Assembly: GCF_004339015.1 (NCBI RefSeq)
Contig: NZ_SMFQ01000003.1
Location: forward strand, 744,001 to 808,000
DNA length: 64,000 nucleotides
From: Cocleimonas flava
GTDB lineage: Bacteria; Pseudomonadota; Gammaproteobacteria; Thiotrichales; Thiotrichaceae
Reading direction: 5' to 3'
Part shown: piece by piece, positions 36,106 to 43,520 of the stretch
Layout: every line of letters begins with the position of its first letter
Position numbering within the stretch: the stretch's first letter is position 1
Translations under genes and position numbers: made by a program
The notes under the pieces: model-generated
Seen by the model: the letters and a program-made list of their open reading frames with translations, nothing else
What the model was told of the DNA's origin: nothing
Databases searched by the model: none

Positions 36106-36480
36106 ATGTCAATACAACCCTTCATAAGATGCAACGATATAACCGTCTCCCTCCCCTTTTACACGGAAGTTTTAGACTTCAACACTCTACAAGCACCCGA
36201 CCCTGATCCAACTTCGTTTATGTCGATGTATGCCTTTTTAGAAAGGGATGGTGATCGCGTTCATCTATCACAACACGCGGGCGATGGCGTATTTGGTAAT
36301 GTGATTTATGTAAACGTCACAAATCTGGATGAGGTTTATAAAGGATTTACAAATAACGGTTTAACGGTCAAAGACAAAGCGGGAATTACCATGCAACCCG
36401 TCGAACAGACCTGGGGAATGAAAGAATTTTCAGTCGCTGATCCTGATGGTAATAGACTGACTTTTGGGCAAGACCTATAG
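36106..36480 (+). CDS. Glyoxalase/bleomycin-resistance (VOC) fold protein
   Basis: Vicinal-oxygen-chelate protein of 124 aa: an N-terminal IRCNDITVSLPFYTEVLDF and a C-terminal KEFSVADPDGNRLTFGQ. The two betaalphabetabetabeta halves are visible. AGGAG precedes the ATG. No substrate can be assigned; relatives include bleomycin-binding proteins and small dioxygenase-like folds. Confidence 0.85.
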   Translation: MSIQPFIRCNDITVSLPFYTEVLDFNTLQAPDPDPTSFMSMYAFLERDGDRVHLSQHAGDGVFGNVIYVNVTNLDEVYKGFTNNGLTVKDKAGITMQPVEQTWGMKEFSVADPDGNRLTFGQDL

Positions 36481-36530
36481 AACAAATGTTAATGGGTATA
36501 TCGAAAAATTACTTAAATAGCTAAAGCCTT

Positions 36531-36563
36531 AAAAAAAGGCTTATAAGTAGGGGGGGGCCATTT
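36531..36563 (-). repeat. C6/G6 dispersed repeat, unit 10
   Basis: Reverse copy with an extended G8 run (A7-GGCTTATAAGTA-G8-CCATTT). It lies 51 bp after the VOC gene and 107 bp from the convergent SHMT-like gene. A small hairpin CCATTTC/GAAATGG overlaps its 3' side. Confidence 0.85.
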
Positions 36564-36669
36564 CGTTTTTAGAAATGGTCAACTCATGTATGCCAAAGCT
36601 TAGAGCTAGCTCGCCGATAGGCGATACTAGATCTTAGCGTGTATTCATACGTTTTTTCATATATTGGTT

Positions 36670-37989
36670 TTAATCATTCACAAAATGCACACGATCAAAC
36701 TCTTTTCTCAGCTTCGCCGTTTCAGCTGCAATTTCTTCAGGGTTATCAGAGCGCAATGCACGCACAATCAAACTGGCAATTTCACCAATACGGTCTACAG
36801 TCACACCCCAACGCACTAATTCTGGTGTACCAAATCGCAATCCATTCATATCACCGTCTACAGGATCAATAGGAAGCCCAATACCGCTCGCGAGGAAACC
36901 GGCTTTGCGAAGCTTTTTCGCCGCCGCCTGACCTCCACCAAATTCTTTCCCAATAATCGCGAATTGATGAGATTTGGTGAATCCTTTGTCTTTAGCGTAA
37001 ACAGGAATGCCTTCAGCATCTAATGCTTTTGCAAAAGCTTGTGCGACCGCGATCATCTCTTGTGCATAGACTTCGCCATGTTCGCGCCAATCCAGCATGC
37101 TTACAGCGAGTGCCGCGGTTTTTGCGGCATCGAAGTTGGCTGTCATTCCCGGATAGGCAATTGCATCTAATCGTTCTACGATGTCTTTATCATTAGACAC
37201 GATAATGCCACCAGCTGGGCCGCCCAGACTTTTATAGGTGCTTAGTGTCATGAAATGCGCACCTTCTGTTAACGGATTTTTCCACGCTTTACCTGCGATA
37301 ATGCCGCATTGATGCGCTGCATCGAACATCAACTTCGCACCCACTTCATCGGCTATCTTTCGCACTTCTCTAACGGGATGTTCGAATAAATTCAAACTGC
37401 TACCGATGGTAATTAATTTGGGTTTTACTTCTTTTGCTAGTTCACGCAATGCTTCGATATCAACGGTATAGCCATCTTCGTTAACCGGCGCATAAACCGT
37501 ATTTAAACCATAAAGGCCTGCGCAACCATCACTGTGATGTGTCACATGACCCGCAATTGATGCCGGTGGTGCAATAATTGTATCGTCTGCTTCACAAGTA
37601 GCCATAAAACCATAGAGGTTCGCGATTGCGCCAGAAGGGACACGTACTTCGGCGTAATCTGCGTCAAAGATTTCGCAACACAATTCAGCAGCGATGACTT
37701 CGATTTCTTCAATCGCCTCAAGTCCCATTTCGTATTTATCACCGGGGTAACCCAATGATGCACGTGAACCCAAACCCTTCGCATGAAACGCTTCCGCTTT
37801 AGGATTCATCACATTAGACGCAGGATTGAGATTGAAACACTCACGCTCGTGAATATCGGCATTCTTTTTCGTCAAAGACTCGATATGATCAAAAACGGTA
37901 TTTGAATCTTCTTTGCTCGTACGCTTTGCAATAGCTTGTACCAAAGCTTCACTATGCTCTGGCACCCAGTTTCTTTTGTTTAAGGTCAT
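36670..37989 (-). CDS. Serine hydroxymethyltransferase-like PLP enzyme
   Basis: Fold-type I PLP enzyme of 439 aa in the SHMT superfamily. Motifs: GYPGDKYEMG, SGAIANLYGF, MFDAAHQCG, STYKSLGGPAGG with the Schiff-base Lys (about residue 245), and PGMTANFDAAKTAALA. It differs from housekeeping GlyA and resembles the divergent SHMT paralogues that sit next to regulators. A glycine/serine or alpha-methylserine-type aldol reaction is plausible. Glyoxylate from the ureide route could feed it via glycine; that link is inference. It is divergent from a LysR gene. Confidence 0.82.
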   Translation of the reverse strand: MTLNKRNWVPEHSEALVQAIAKRTSKEDSNTVFDHIESLTKKNADIHERECFNLNPASNVMNPKAEAFHAKGLGSRASLGYPGDKYEMGLEAIEEIEVIAAELCCEIFDADYAEVRVPSGAIANLYGFMATCEADDTIIAPPASIAGHVTHHSDGCAGLYGLNTVYAPVNEDGYTVDIEALRELAKEVKPKLITIGSSLNLFEHPVREVRKIADEVGAKLMFDAAHQCGIIAGKAWKNPLTEGAHFMTLSTYKSLGGPAGGIIVSNDKDIVERLDAIAYPGMTANFDAAKTAALAVSMLDWREHGEVYAQEMIAVAQAFAKALDAEGIPVYAKDKGFTKSHQFAIIGKEFGGGQAAAKKLRKAGFLASGIGLPIDPVDGDMNGLRFGTPELVRWGVTVDRIGEIASLIVRALRSDNPEEIAAETAKLRKEFDRVHFVND

Positions 37990-38195
37990 AATATTCTCCG
38001 TCTGTTTAATGCGTGTGTCTCATGTATTTATAGATGGTTATTTGTATATCGATTTTGTCATTCAGAACCAGATAGATGATGCGCTACGCCTGCTGATTCG
38101 CGCAACTCAGAATTACTAAACTTTGGCATAGAAAAACTAGCCCTAAGTTATTAGATATAATTACTTTACATATCTGCAACATAAGCTACTTTCCA

Positions 38196-38212
38196 TATAG
38201 CGATACGCTATA
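38196..38212. promoter_or_regulatory. Palindromic operator candidate between SHMT-like and LysR genes
   Basis: TATAGCGATACGCTATA has perfect 7-bp arms around ATA and contains the T-N11-A pattern of LysR-type sites. It is 24 bp before the LysR start, suiting autoregulation and control of the divergent enzyme gene. Confidence 0.55.
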
Positions 38213-38235
38213 AATATCTCTTGAGGATTTACACC

Positions 38236-39156
38236 TTGCCAGTTTCACCGCCCCGACCGAAAGGTCCACCGTTGAATGCATTACGCGCGTTTGAAGCAGC
38301 CGCACGTTTGGGTGGATTCAATAACGCCGCAGAAGAATTGTGTGTAACGTCGGGCGCCATTTCGCAACATATAAAAACACTGGAAGATTGGGCAGGGGCG
38401 AAGTTATTTGAGCGCCGCTCTCAAGGCGTGGTGCTTACTGATGTAGGCGCAGAAGTCATCGCAGATTTCACCAGCGCGTTTGATGCGCTGGGTGATGCGG
38501 TTAGATTGTTGCGTACTAAAACGACTGTCGCTACGATTAATATCGCAGCTTTACCGAGCATTGCACAACTGTGGTTATCGCCGCGTTTACCAGCGATTCG
38601 TCGTGCATTTCCACATATTAATATCTCGATTACCGCTTTGGAAAACCCACCCAATTTAAACCGGGAAATGTTTGATATCAGTTTGTTTTTTGAAGCGGCT
38701 AATACAGACAGCAGCGCTAATAACATCAATGACAACAATAACAACAATAACAACAAGCAAATCATTCTCGAAGAAGATACCATCCTGCCGGTTTGCTCAC
38801 CTGAAATCGCGAAACGCTTAAAAACACCTGCTGATCTACTCAATGAAACCTGTTTGTATGATGTGCTATGGCCAGATGACTGGACTAACTGGCTTAACAA
38901 AGCAGCGCCAGATCTGACAATCCCCAAAAACGGACCAAGTTACTCACTGTTTAGCATTGCGGCAGAAGAAACTAAGAACGGTGCCGGGATATTAATGGGG
39001 CATCTATCATTATTGGAGGCACCGTTGAAAAATGGTGATCTGGTAGCACCTTTCAAACAAACAGTGACGACCGACAAACCATTGATTCTGAAATTTGCAG
39101 GTGATAAAAACGTATCAAATAATCTTAGGCATGTAATCGATAGTCTTACAGGTTAA
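38236..39156 (+). CDS. LysR-family regulator, GcvA-like
   Basis: Transcription regulator of 306 aa. The winged HTH starts PLNALRAFEAAARLGGFNNAAEEL and has the recognition helix VTSGAISQHIKTLE. The effector domain follows. There is no ATG start: a TTG at 38236 stands 8 nt after GAGGA and is preferred over the TTG at 38221. An Asn-rich tract (INDNNNNNNNKQ) encoded by AAC/AAT triplets interrupts the effector domain. It probably controls the divergent SHMT-like gene. Confidence 0.85.
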   Translation: MPVSPPRPKGPPLNALRAFEAAARLGGFNNAAEELCVTSGAISQHIKTLEDWAGAKLFERRSQGVVLTDVGAEVIADFTSAFDALGDAVRLLRTKTTVATINIAALPSIAQLWLSPRLPAIRRAFPHINISITALENPPNLNREMFDISLFFEAANTDSSANNINDNNNNNNNKQIILEEDTILPVCSPEIAKRLKTPADLLNETCLYDVLWPDDWTNWLNKAAPDLTIPKNGPSYSLFSIAAEETKNGAGILMGHLSLLEAPLKNGDLVAPFKQTVTTDKPLILKFAGDKNVSNNLRHVIDSLTG

Positions 39157-39163
39157 AATTGTT

Positions 39164-39193
39164 ACCCACCCCCCTACTTTGAAGCCTTTTTTT
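39164..39193 (+). repeat. C6/G6 dispersed repeat, unit 11
   Basis: Forward copy (CCCACCCCCCTACTTTGAAGCC plus T7) squeezed between the LysR stop (8 bp) and the next start codon (11 bp) on the same strand. It would separate the two transcripts or form part of the next leader. Confidence 0.9.
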
Positions 39194-39204
39194 ATTCCAT
39201 ATTT

Positions 39205-40020
39205 ATGAACGACAATCACCAAACAATCAAACCGATCGGCAAGTACTCAGAAGATATCGATTGGGATATTATCTACCGCACTTTTCACAATCCTAAAGAT
39301 ATTGCAGAACGCATTGCGTTTGAACTTGCAGATCACCAGGCTCCTGTCATTTTCTGTGGGTTTCCGGAAACTGCAGCCTATCTAGCGACCGCGACCGAAC
39401 TACAATTTGTTGATAAATCTGCGGTCGTGACACAACGTACAGAAGAACGCTACTCTGATATTCACAGCGTCACACAAGGTGATATCAGTGCAATTCTAAA
39501 AGACACGCCCACCAGAAATGTCGTTATCAGCTGTCGTCTCTCTGCATTCTGGCAAACCGAGCAAGACTTCGAAGCACTCGCTAACGCGATTCTGGCACAT
39601 CCAAGAGATCAGATTATTATCGACTTTTTCGATCGTGAAGCGGTGTTTGAAGGTATGCATATCTACTATCATGCAGAAGCGCCTGAAGCTGATTCTGAGG
39701 TAGCTGAAAACAACGCACAGAAAGAGAAAATACAACAGTCAGGAGATTGGGATTTCAAACAATTTGATGACATCCAAAGTACCAATCCAGCTATTCAGAT
39801 AGCCAATATCGATGTGAGTTATTTTATCGAGAATGCTAACAATAGTAAAAACGATATTAATTTTACCTACGAAACGCGTCGCGCATTCTTTACTAAAATG
39901 GCTATTTTAAACTGGTGCACCAAAACATTCCCCAATTACGAAACAACACTCGCAACAGGCCTATTGGAAGGAGACCCAAGTTTCCTCGTAAGCCTTAACC
40001 ATTTTAAAAAACTGAGTTAA
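39205..40020 (+). CDS. Hypothetical protein, possible methyltransferase-like fold
   Basis: I do not recognise this 271-aa protein. Residues about 45-140 alternate strands and helices like a degenerate SAM-methyltransferase: VIFCGFPETAAYLA, LQFVDKSA, VTQGDIS, NVVISCRLSAFW and IIIDFFDRE. A polar, Glu/Ala-rich insert (about 155-185) and a C-terminal helical part (FFTKMAILNWCTKTFPNYE) follow. No signal peptide or membrane segment is seen. It is followed 25 bp later by an ACT-domain gene, so the two may be co-expressed. Confidence 0.6.
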   Translation: MNDNHQTIKPIGKYSEDIDWDIIYRTFHNPKDIAERIAFELADHQAPVIFCGFPETAAYLATATELQFVDKSAVVTQRTEERYSDIHSVTQGDISAILKDTPTRNVVISCRLSAFWQTEQDFEALANAILAHPRDQIIIDFFDREAVFEGMHIYYHAEAPEADSEVAENNAQKEKIQQSGDWDFKQFDDIQSTNPAIQIANIDVSYFIENANNSKNDINFTYETRRAFFTKMAILNWCTKTFPNYETTLATGLLEGDPSFLVSLNHFKKLS

Positions 40021-40045
40021 TAGTAGCAATATTAAGGAAATTACT

Positions 40046-40441
40046 ATGACAGGTATCGTCGAAATCGAAGAACTATTAAAATCCATGTCACCCGAAATCA
40101 GAGGCGGTGAATATGCATTTTGCACCGTCGAAGGAGAACTCGCGGACTATGTTCATTTAAACCCTCTGGCTACCTATATCGAAGCAGAAGGTTTAACACT
40201 TATCCTTGATGTAGAAGCAGCAGAAAAAGCAAATATTCCTTTCGAAGGGAAATACAAACAGATCACACTCACCGTGCATTCCAGTCTGGAAGCGGTTGGT
40301 TTAACGGCAGCGGTATCAGCCAAGCTAACAGCTTATAACATCAGCGCGAATGTCGTGGCGGCTTATTATCACGATCATATCTTTGTGCAATCTGATAAAG
40401 CTGATGCGGCTTTGGCAGCGTTACAAGAATTTGCAGAGTAA
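40046..40441 (+). CDS. ACT-domain protein (DUF2241 type)
   Basis: Small protein of 131 aa consisting of two ACT-like halves; GEYAFCTVEG near the start and LTVHSSLEAVGLTAAVSAKLTAYNISANVVAAYYHDHIFV in the second half match the DUF2241/ACT family. Such proteins are thought to bind small ligands such as amino acids. AAGGA precedes the ATG. The partner is unknown; the neighbouring 271-aa gene is the best candidate. Confidence 0.82.
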   Translation: MTGIVEIEELLKSMSPEIRGGEYAFCTVEGELADYVHLNPLATYIEAEGLTLILDVEAAEKANIPFEGKYKQITLTVHSSLEAVGLTAAVSAKLTAYNISANVVAAYYHDHIFVQSDKADAALAALQEFAE

Positions 40442-40471
40442 TATAATCAATACTTTGAAAATGGACTTTAG

Positions 40472-40509
40472 CGAACTATCCGTCTGGTTTTGATGAAACG
40501 GATAGTTCG
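40472..40509. terminator. Hairpin after the ACT gene
   Basis: Perfect 12-bp arms CGAACTATCCGT and ACGGATAGTTCG with a 14-nt loop, 31 bp after the stop. No T-run follows, so it may protect the mRNA end rather than terminate. Confidence 0.5.
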
Positions 40510-40589
40510 GCTATTTGGGCTGGGCTGGCTTTTGGTAAGCGCTTATTTAAATAGATATTGAGGTAGAAGAATTCCTTCTATTATCAAAA

Positions 40590-40653
40590 ATCGTACATCG
40601 ACGATTCCTTACGGAATCTACGATGGACTTTCCTTGCTTTTGGTAAGCCTCGA
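40590..40653. repeat. Second intergenic repeat family, copy 1
   Basis: This stretch contains hairpin CGATTCC-TTAC-GGAATC and ends with TTTTGGTAAGCCTCG. It matches 61691-61756 at about three quarters of positions. Both copies adjoin a C6/G6 repeat. No coding capacity is seen. Confidence 0.65.
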
Positions 40654-40658
40654 AAAGC

Positions 40659-40687
40659 CACCCCCCTACTTTGAGGCGTTTTTTTGC
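40659..40687 (+). repeat. C6/G6 dispersed repeat, unit 12
   Basis: Forward copy (CCACCCCCCTACTTTGAGGCG plus T7) preceded by AAAAG. It lies 26 bp past the stop of the minus-strand parB gene, in a convergent gap. Confidence 0.88.
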
Positions 40688-40712
40688 TTAGTGATCTACT
40701 ATTGAACTGTTA

Positions 40713-41600
40713 TTAATCTTCTTCTAGCATCTTAAAGTAATTCACCAAGTTTTCTTTTAGCTCAAACATTTCTTTATTGATCTGATCTTTCTCTGGTCCA
40801 TCATATTTCAAGCCTTCTATCAAAATACGCGAGAGATTTTTATTCACGCGTTTAATCGGGCTTTTGAGCAATGTGTATTCTTTTGGTAACGGCACAAAGT
40901 TTTCATTTTCCTGAATCGCCGCTTCGATGCCACCCTGCTTTACCGCTTTGATTATCTTCTTTGCTTCTTTGACTGTTTTATCCGCGATGAGTGGTAATAC
41001 TTTTTCTTGCAGTTCTTTATTTAACTGGATAATTTCATTGGTCTGGCTGGCATTCAATTCACCCTGACTACGCGCCTGTTTTACCGAATCTGCCGCCAAT
41101 TCATCGCGTTTGATGGCACTTTTAATCACTGACTTTGATAGGCCGGTTTTTTCTGAAGTAATCGCTGCAAACGAATCGTTATCGACTTTTTCCTGCTCTT
41201 TTTCTTTTAACTTATTCTCAGGGTTTAATGATTCATTGGATACATCGATTTTGATTGCGTTCGGGTTTAGCTGTTCGTAAATTTCACGACCACGATTCAA
41301 ACACTTCTCTAGCTCTAATCGATTCAATGGCTCACGCACCAGGTTTTCATCGATAGAGATCAATTCCTGCTGTAATAAATCACGATCTACCACATGTACA
41401 TCGACCTCTTTCCAGCCCAATTCTGTGACCGCCTGAAAGCGTCGAGAACCTGCTAATAACTCATTATCTTTGTTGATCGTGAGTGGGTTAATTAGCCCGA
41501 TGCTTTCGATGCTCTTTTTTAAGGTATCGACGTCTGTTCCGTGACGCAAGTATTCACTATTTCTTTTAATATCAGATAGTTGACGAGTAGCGAGTTCCAT
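40713..41600 (-). CDS. Orphan ParB/Spo0J-like protein
   Basis: ParB N-terminal-domain protein of 295 aa: a nuclease/CTPase-fold region with GLINPLTINKDNELLAGSRRFQAV (about 33-56), ENLVREPLNRLELEKC, then an HTH region (FAAITSEKTGLSKSVIKSAIKRDEL). It has a long helical C-terminus. No parA or cognate partition gene is nearby, so it is more likely a ParB-like regulator, nuclease or mobile-element relic than the chromosomal segregation protein. It is transcribed alone. Confidence 0.82.
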   Translation of the reverse strand: MELATRQLSDIKRNSEYLRHGTDVDTLKKSIESIGLINPLTINKDNELLAGSRRFQAVTELGWKEVDVHVVDRDLLQQELISIDENLVREPLNRLELEKCLNRGREIYEQLNPNAIKIDVSNESLNPENKLKEKEQEKVDNDSFAAITSEKTGLSKSVIKSAIKRDELAADSVKQARSQGELNASQTNEIIQLNKELQEKVLPLIADKTVKEAKKIIKAVKQGGIEAAIQENENFVPLPKEYTLLKSPIKRVNKNLSRILIEGLKYDGPEKDQINKEMFELKENLVNYFKMLEED

Positions 41601-41781
41601 TTTCGACCTTCCTTATTTTTTTGAGATGCGTATTTTATGTAATTAACCGTTGATTAGATAGCATTGCTTTTTAAAAAACAAACAAGTTCAAATGAAACCT
41701 TATGCATCAAGCGTTAACACATCCAAATTCTTTTTCCTCGCGTACCTAAACCATTATTAACGCATTACATTGGTCATTCGC

Positions 41782-42276
41782 ATGAACTTTAAAAACACTT
41801 TACTCATTGGCGCACTCTCCGGCTTTATCGTTGGCGTATTATTTATCTACGTACAACCTCTGTTTGGCATGTCGCCACTGACAGATAGACACGCGGCGGC
41901 TTACACCCAACTGAGTAATATAGGTCCATCTATAGCATTGATAGTTGCCTGGACTGCTCATTTACTGGTATCCATTGGATATGGCATTGCGACGGGACTG
42001 GCGTTATTCATCAGCAAAGACCTGCTTTCTTTCGGCATATTTATTGCCGCACTGGGGTGGATCACAACGGTTATCGCTGGTCCTGCGAATCAATTAATCG
42101 TTAGAGTGGTGACCAGAGATGGTTTTCCATCGTTGAATGGCTTGCCTCCTCTAAACTTTAACCTTGATGCAAAACTGCTACTACATTTGATTTTCTTTTT
42201 AGCTATCGGCGTATTTCTATTAGGCTATAGTTATCTTGGTAAACACAAAGCCGACTCACTCCGTCAGTCGGCTTAA
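41782..42276 (+). CDS. Hypothetical integral membrane protein
   Basis: Protein of 164 aa with about four hydrophobic segments (near residues 5-25, 48-72, 78-98 and 138-158 of the chosen frame). A TTG at 41770 extends it by four residues; the ATG at 41782 is preferred by codon type only. No family is recognised. It is followed by a DUF1330 gene on the same strand. Confidence 0.65.
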   Translation: MNFKNTLLIGALSGFIVGVLFIYVQPLFGMSPLTDRHAAAYTQLSNIGPSIALIVAWTAHLLVSIGYGIATGLALFISKDLLSFGIFIAALGWITTVIAGPANQLIVRVVTRDGFPSLNGLPPLNFNLDAKLLLHLIFFLAIGVFLLGYSYLGKHKADSLRQSA

Positions 42277-42312
42277 GGGCTAATTATCAATCTAACAATC
42301 AGGAATCTAACC

Positions 42313-42621
42313 ATGCAAGAAGCGTATATCATCGGCAATATTACCGTTAAAGATGAGACTAGATGGGCAGAATACAAAAGCAAGGTTCCTGATACATTGA
42401 TTCCCTGGGGAGGCACTCTCGTCTTCCGCGGGGAAACGTTGAAAGGTTTTACGAACAGCTCCGCGCGCGCAGATTCCTCACATACCGATAACGTTATTAT
42501 CAAATTTCCAAACCAGCAATCTCTGGATAACTGGATTGAATCCGATGCCTATCAGGCGTTAATACCTAACCGTGATCTGGCGGCCAATATTGATCTGGTG
42601 AGTTATCTGTCGATGGCTTAA
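42313..42621 (+). CDS. DUF1330 protein
   Basis: Small alpha/beta dimeric-barrel protein of 102 aa: YIIGNITVKDETRWAEYKSKVPDTL at the start and VIIKFPNQQSLDNWIESDAYQALIPNR at the end are the DUF1330 hallmarks. Its biochemical role is unknown. A Gly-rich middle (WGGTLVFRGE) is also family-typical. It stands 36 bp after the membrane-protein gene. Confidence 0.85.
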   Translation: MQEAYIIGNITVKDETRWAEYKSKVPDTLIPWGGTLVFRGETLKGFTNSSARADSSHTDNVIIKFPNQQSLDNWIESDAYQALIPNRDLAANIDLVSYLSMA

Positions 42622-42719
42622 CTGTTTTCGCTTTCACACCATCCATATCTGTTACTTTTAGGCAATTAATGTAAACTGCCGAGCTTGTTAAAACAACGAC
42701 TCTAGCTTCGCTAACCGAT

Positions 42720-43346
42720 ATGAACACTACTGATATTTTTGCCTTTTTTGCCGCTCTATTCTCAATGATGAATCCTATTGGTGGTGTAGGTATTTTCGCC
42801 AGCCTCACAGCCGACAGAAGTGAAGAGGAATCTCGTAAAATAGCCAAAACCTGTGCATTCGCATCAGCAATTACCTTATTGGTGGTTATTTGGGCGGGTG
42901 GCGGATTCCTTCAATTATTTGGTATAACCGTCAATGAGATCAGAGTAGCCGGTGGTTTAATCGTGCTTTTAATTGGCTTACACATGCTATTTAACAAAGA
43001 TGACCACAGAACCAGTTCGGCCGAGACCACGGTTCACTCAAGCCATGATTCTATCGCGGTGGTTCCACTGGCTATCCCTTTACTAGCAGGTCCGGGAACA
43101 ATGGCTACCGTGATTGTCGCTAGCCAAAACCATTCTGGTATCAGCTCTGACTTTATAATGTCGGTGATCGTAATCATCGTTAGCGCCATCACTGGTGTTT
43201 TGTTTACCTATTCACGCGTTGTTGCCAATTCTCTGGGTGAAAGTGGCATGGCAATCGTCTCTCGAGTAATGGGGATGATATTGATGGCGATGGCAGTAGG
43301 TATGCTTGCTGAAGGGCTGCGCGCGATGTTCCCTATTCTTAGATAG
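42720..43346 (+). CDS. MarC-family membrane protein
   Basis: Integral membrane protein of 208 aa with about six hydrophobic helices; FFAALFSMMNPIGGVGIFASL at the start and VPLAIPLLAGPGTMATVIV in the middle are the MarC/UPF0056 repeat motifs. Despite the name, involvement in multiple antibiotic resistance is not supported for the family. It is apparently transcribed alone. Confidence 0.9.
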   Translation: MNTTDIFAFFAALFSMMNPIGGVGIFASLTADRSEEESRKIAKTCAFASAITLLVVIWAGGGFLQLFGITVNEIRVAGGLIVLLIGLHMLFNKDDHRTSSAETTVHSSHDSIAVVPLAIPLLAGPGTMATVIVASQNHSGISSDFIMSVIVIIVSAITGVLFTYSRVVANSLGESGMAIVSRVMGMILMAMAVGMLAEGLRAMFPILR

Positions 43347-43446
43347 TCGATATCAGATATCTCAGAACACACACTAAGGTGCAAATAGCAGGGCTAAATT
43401 AAAGAAGGCCCAAAAGCCTTGGTATGCCTTATTTTTATTTTAACGG

Positions 43447-43482
43447 AAAAAACCGCGTATAAGTGGGGGGGGGGTGGCTTTT
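43447..43482 (-). repeat. C6/G6 dispersed repeat, unit 13, with G10 run
   Basis: Reverse copy with the longest G-run seen (G10 at 43465-43474), lying between the convergent marC and ankyrin genes, 39 bp past the ankyrin gene stop. Confidence 0.85.
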
Positions 43483-43520
43483 GTTATCTTCATACCCCTT
43501 TCCAATTCACTATTAATCCT

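Noticed and set aside
38421-38927. 168-aa minus-strand ORF
   Set aside because: Shadow of the LysR gene, including the complement of its Asn tract.
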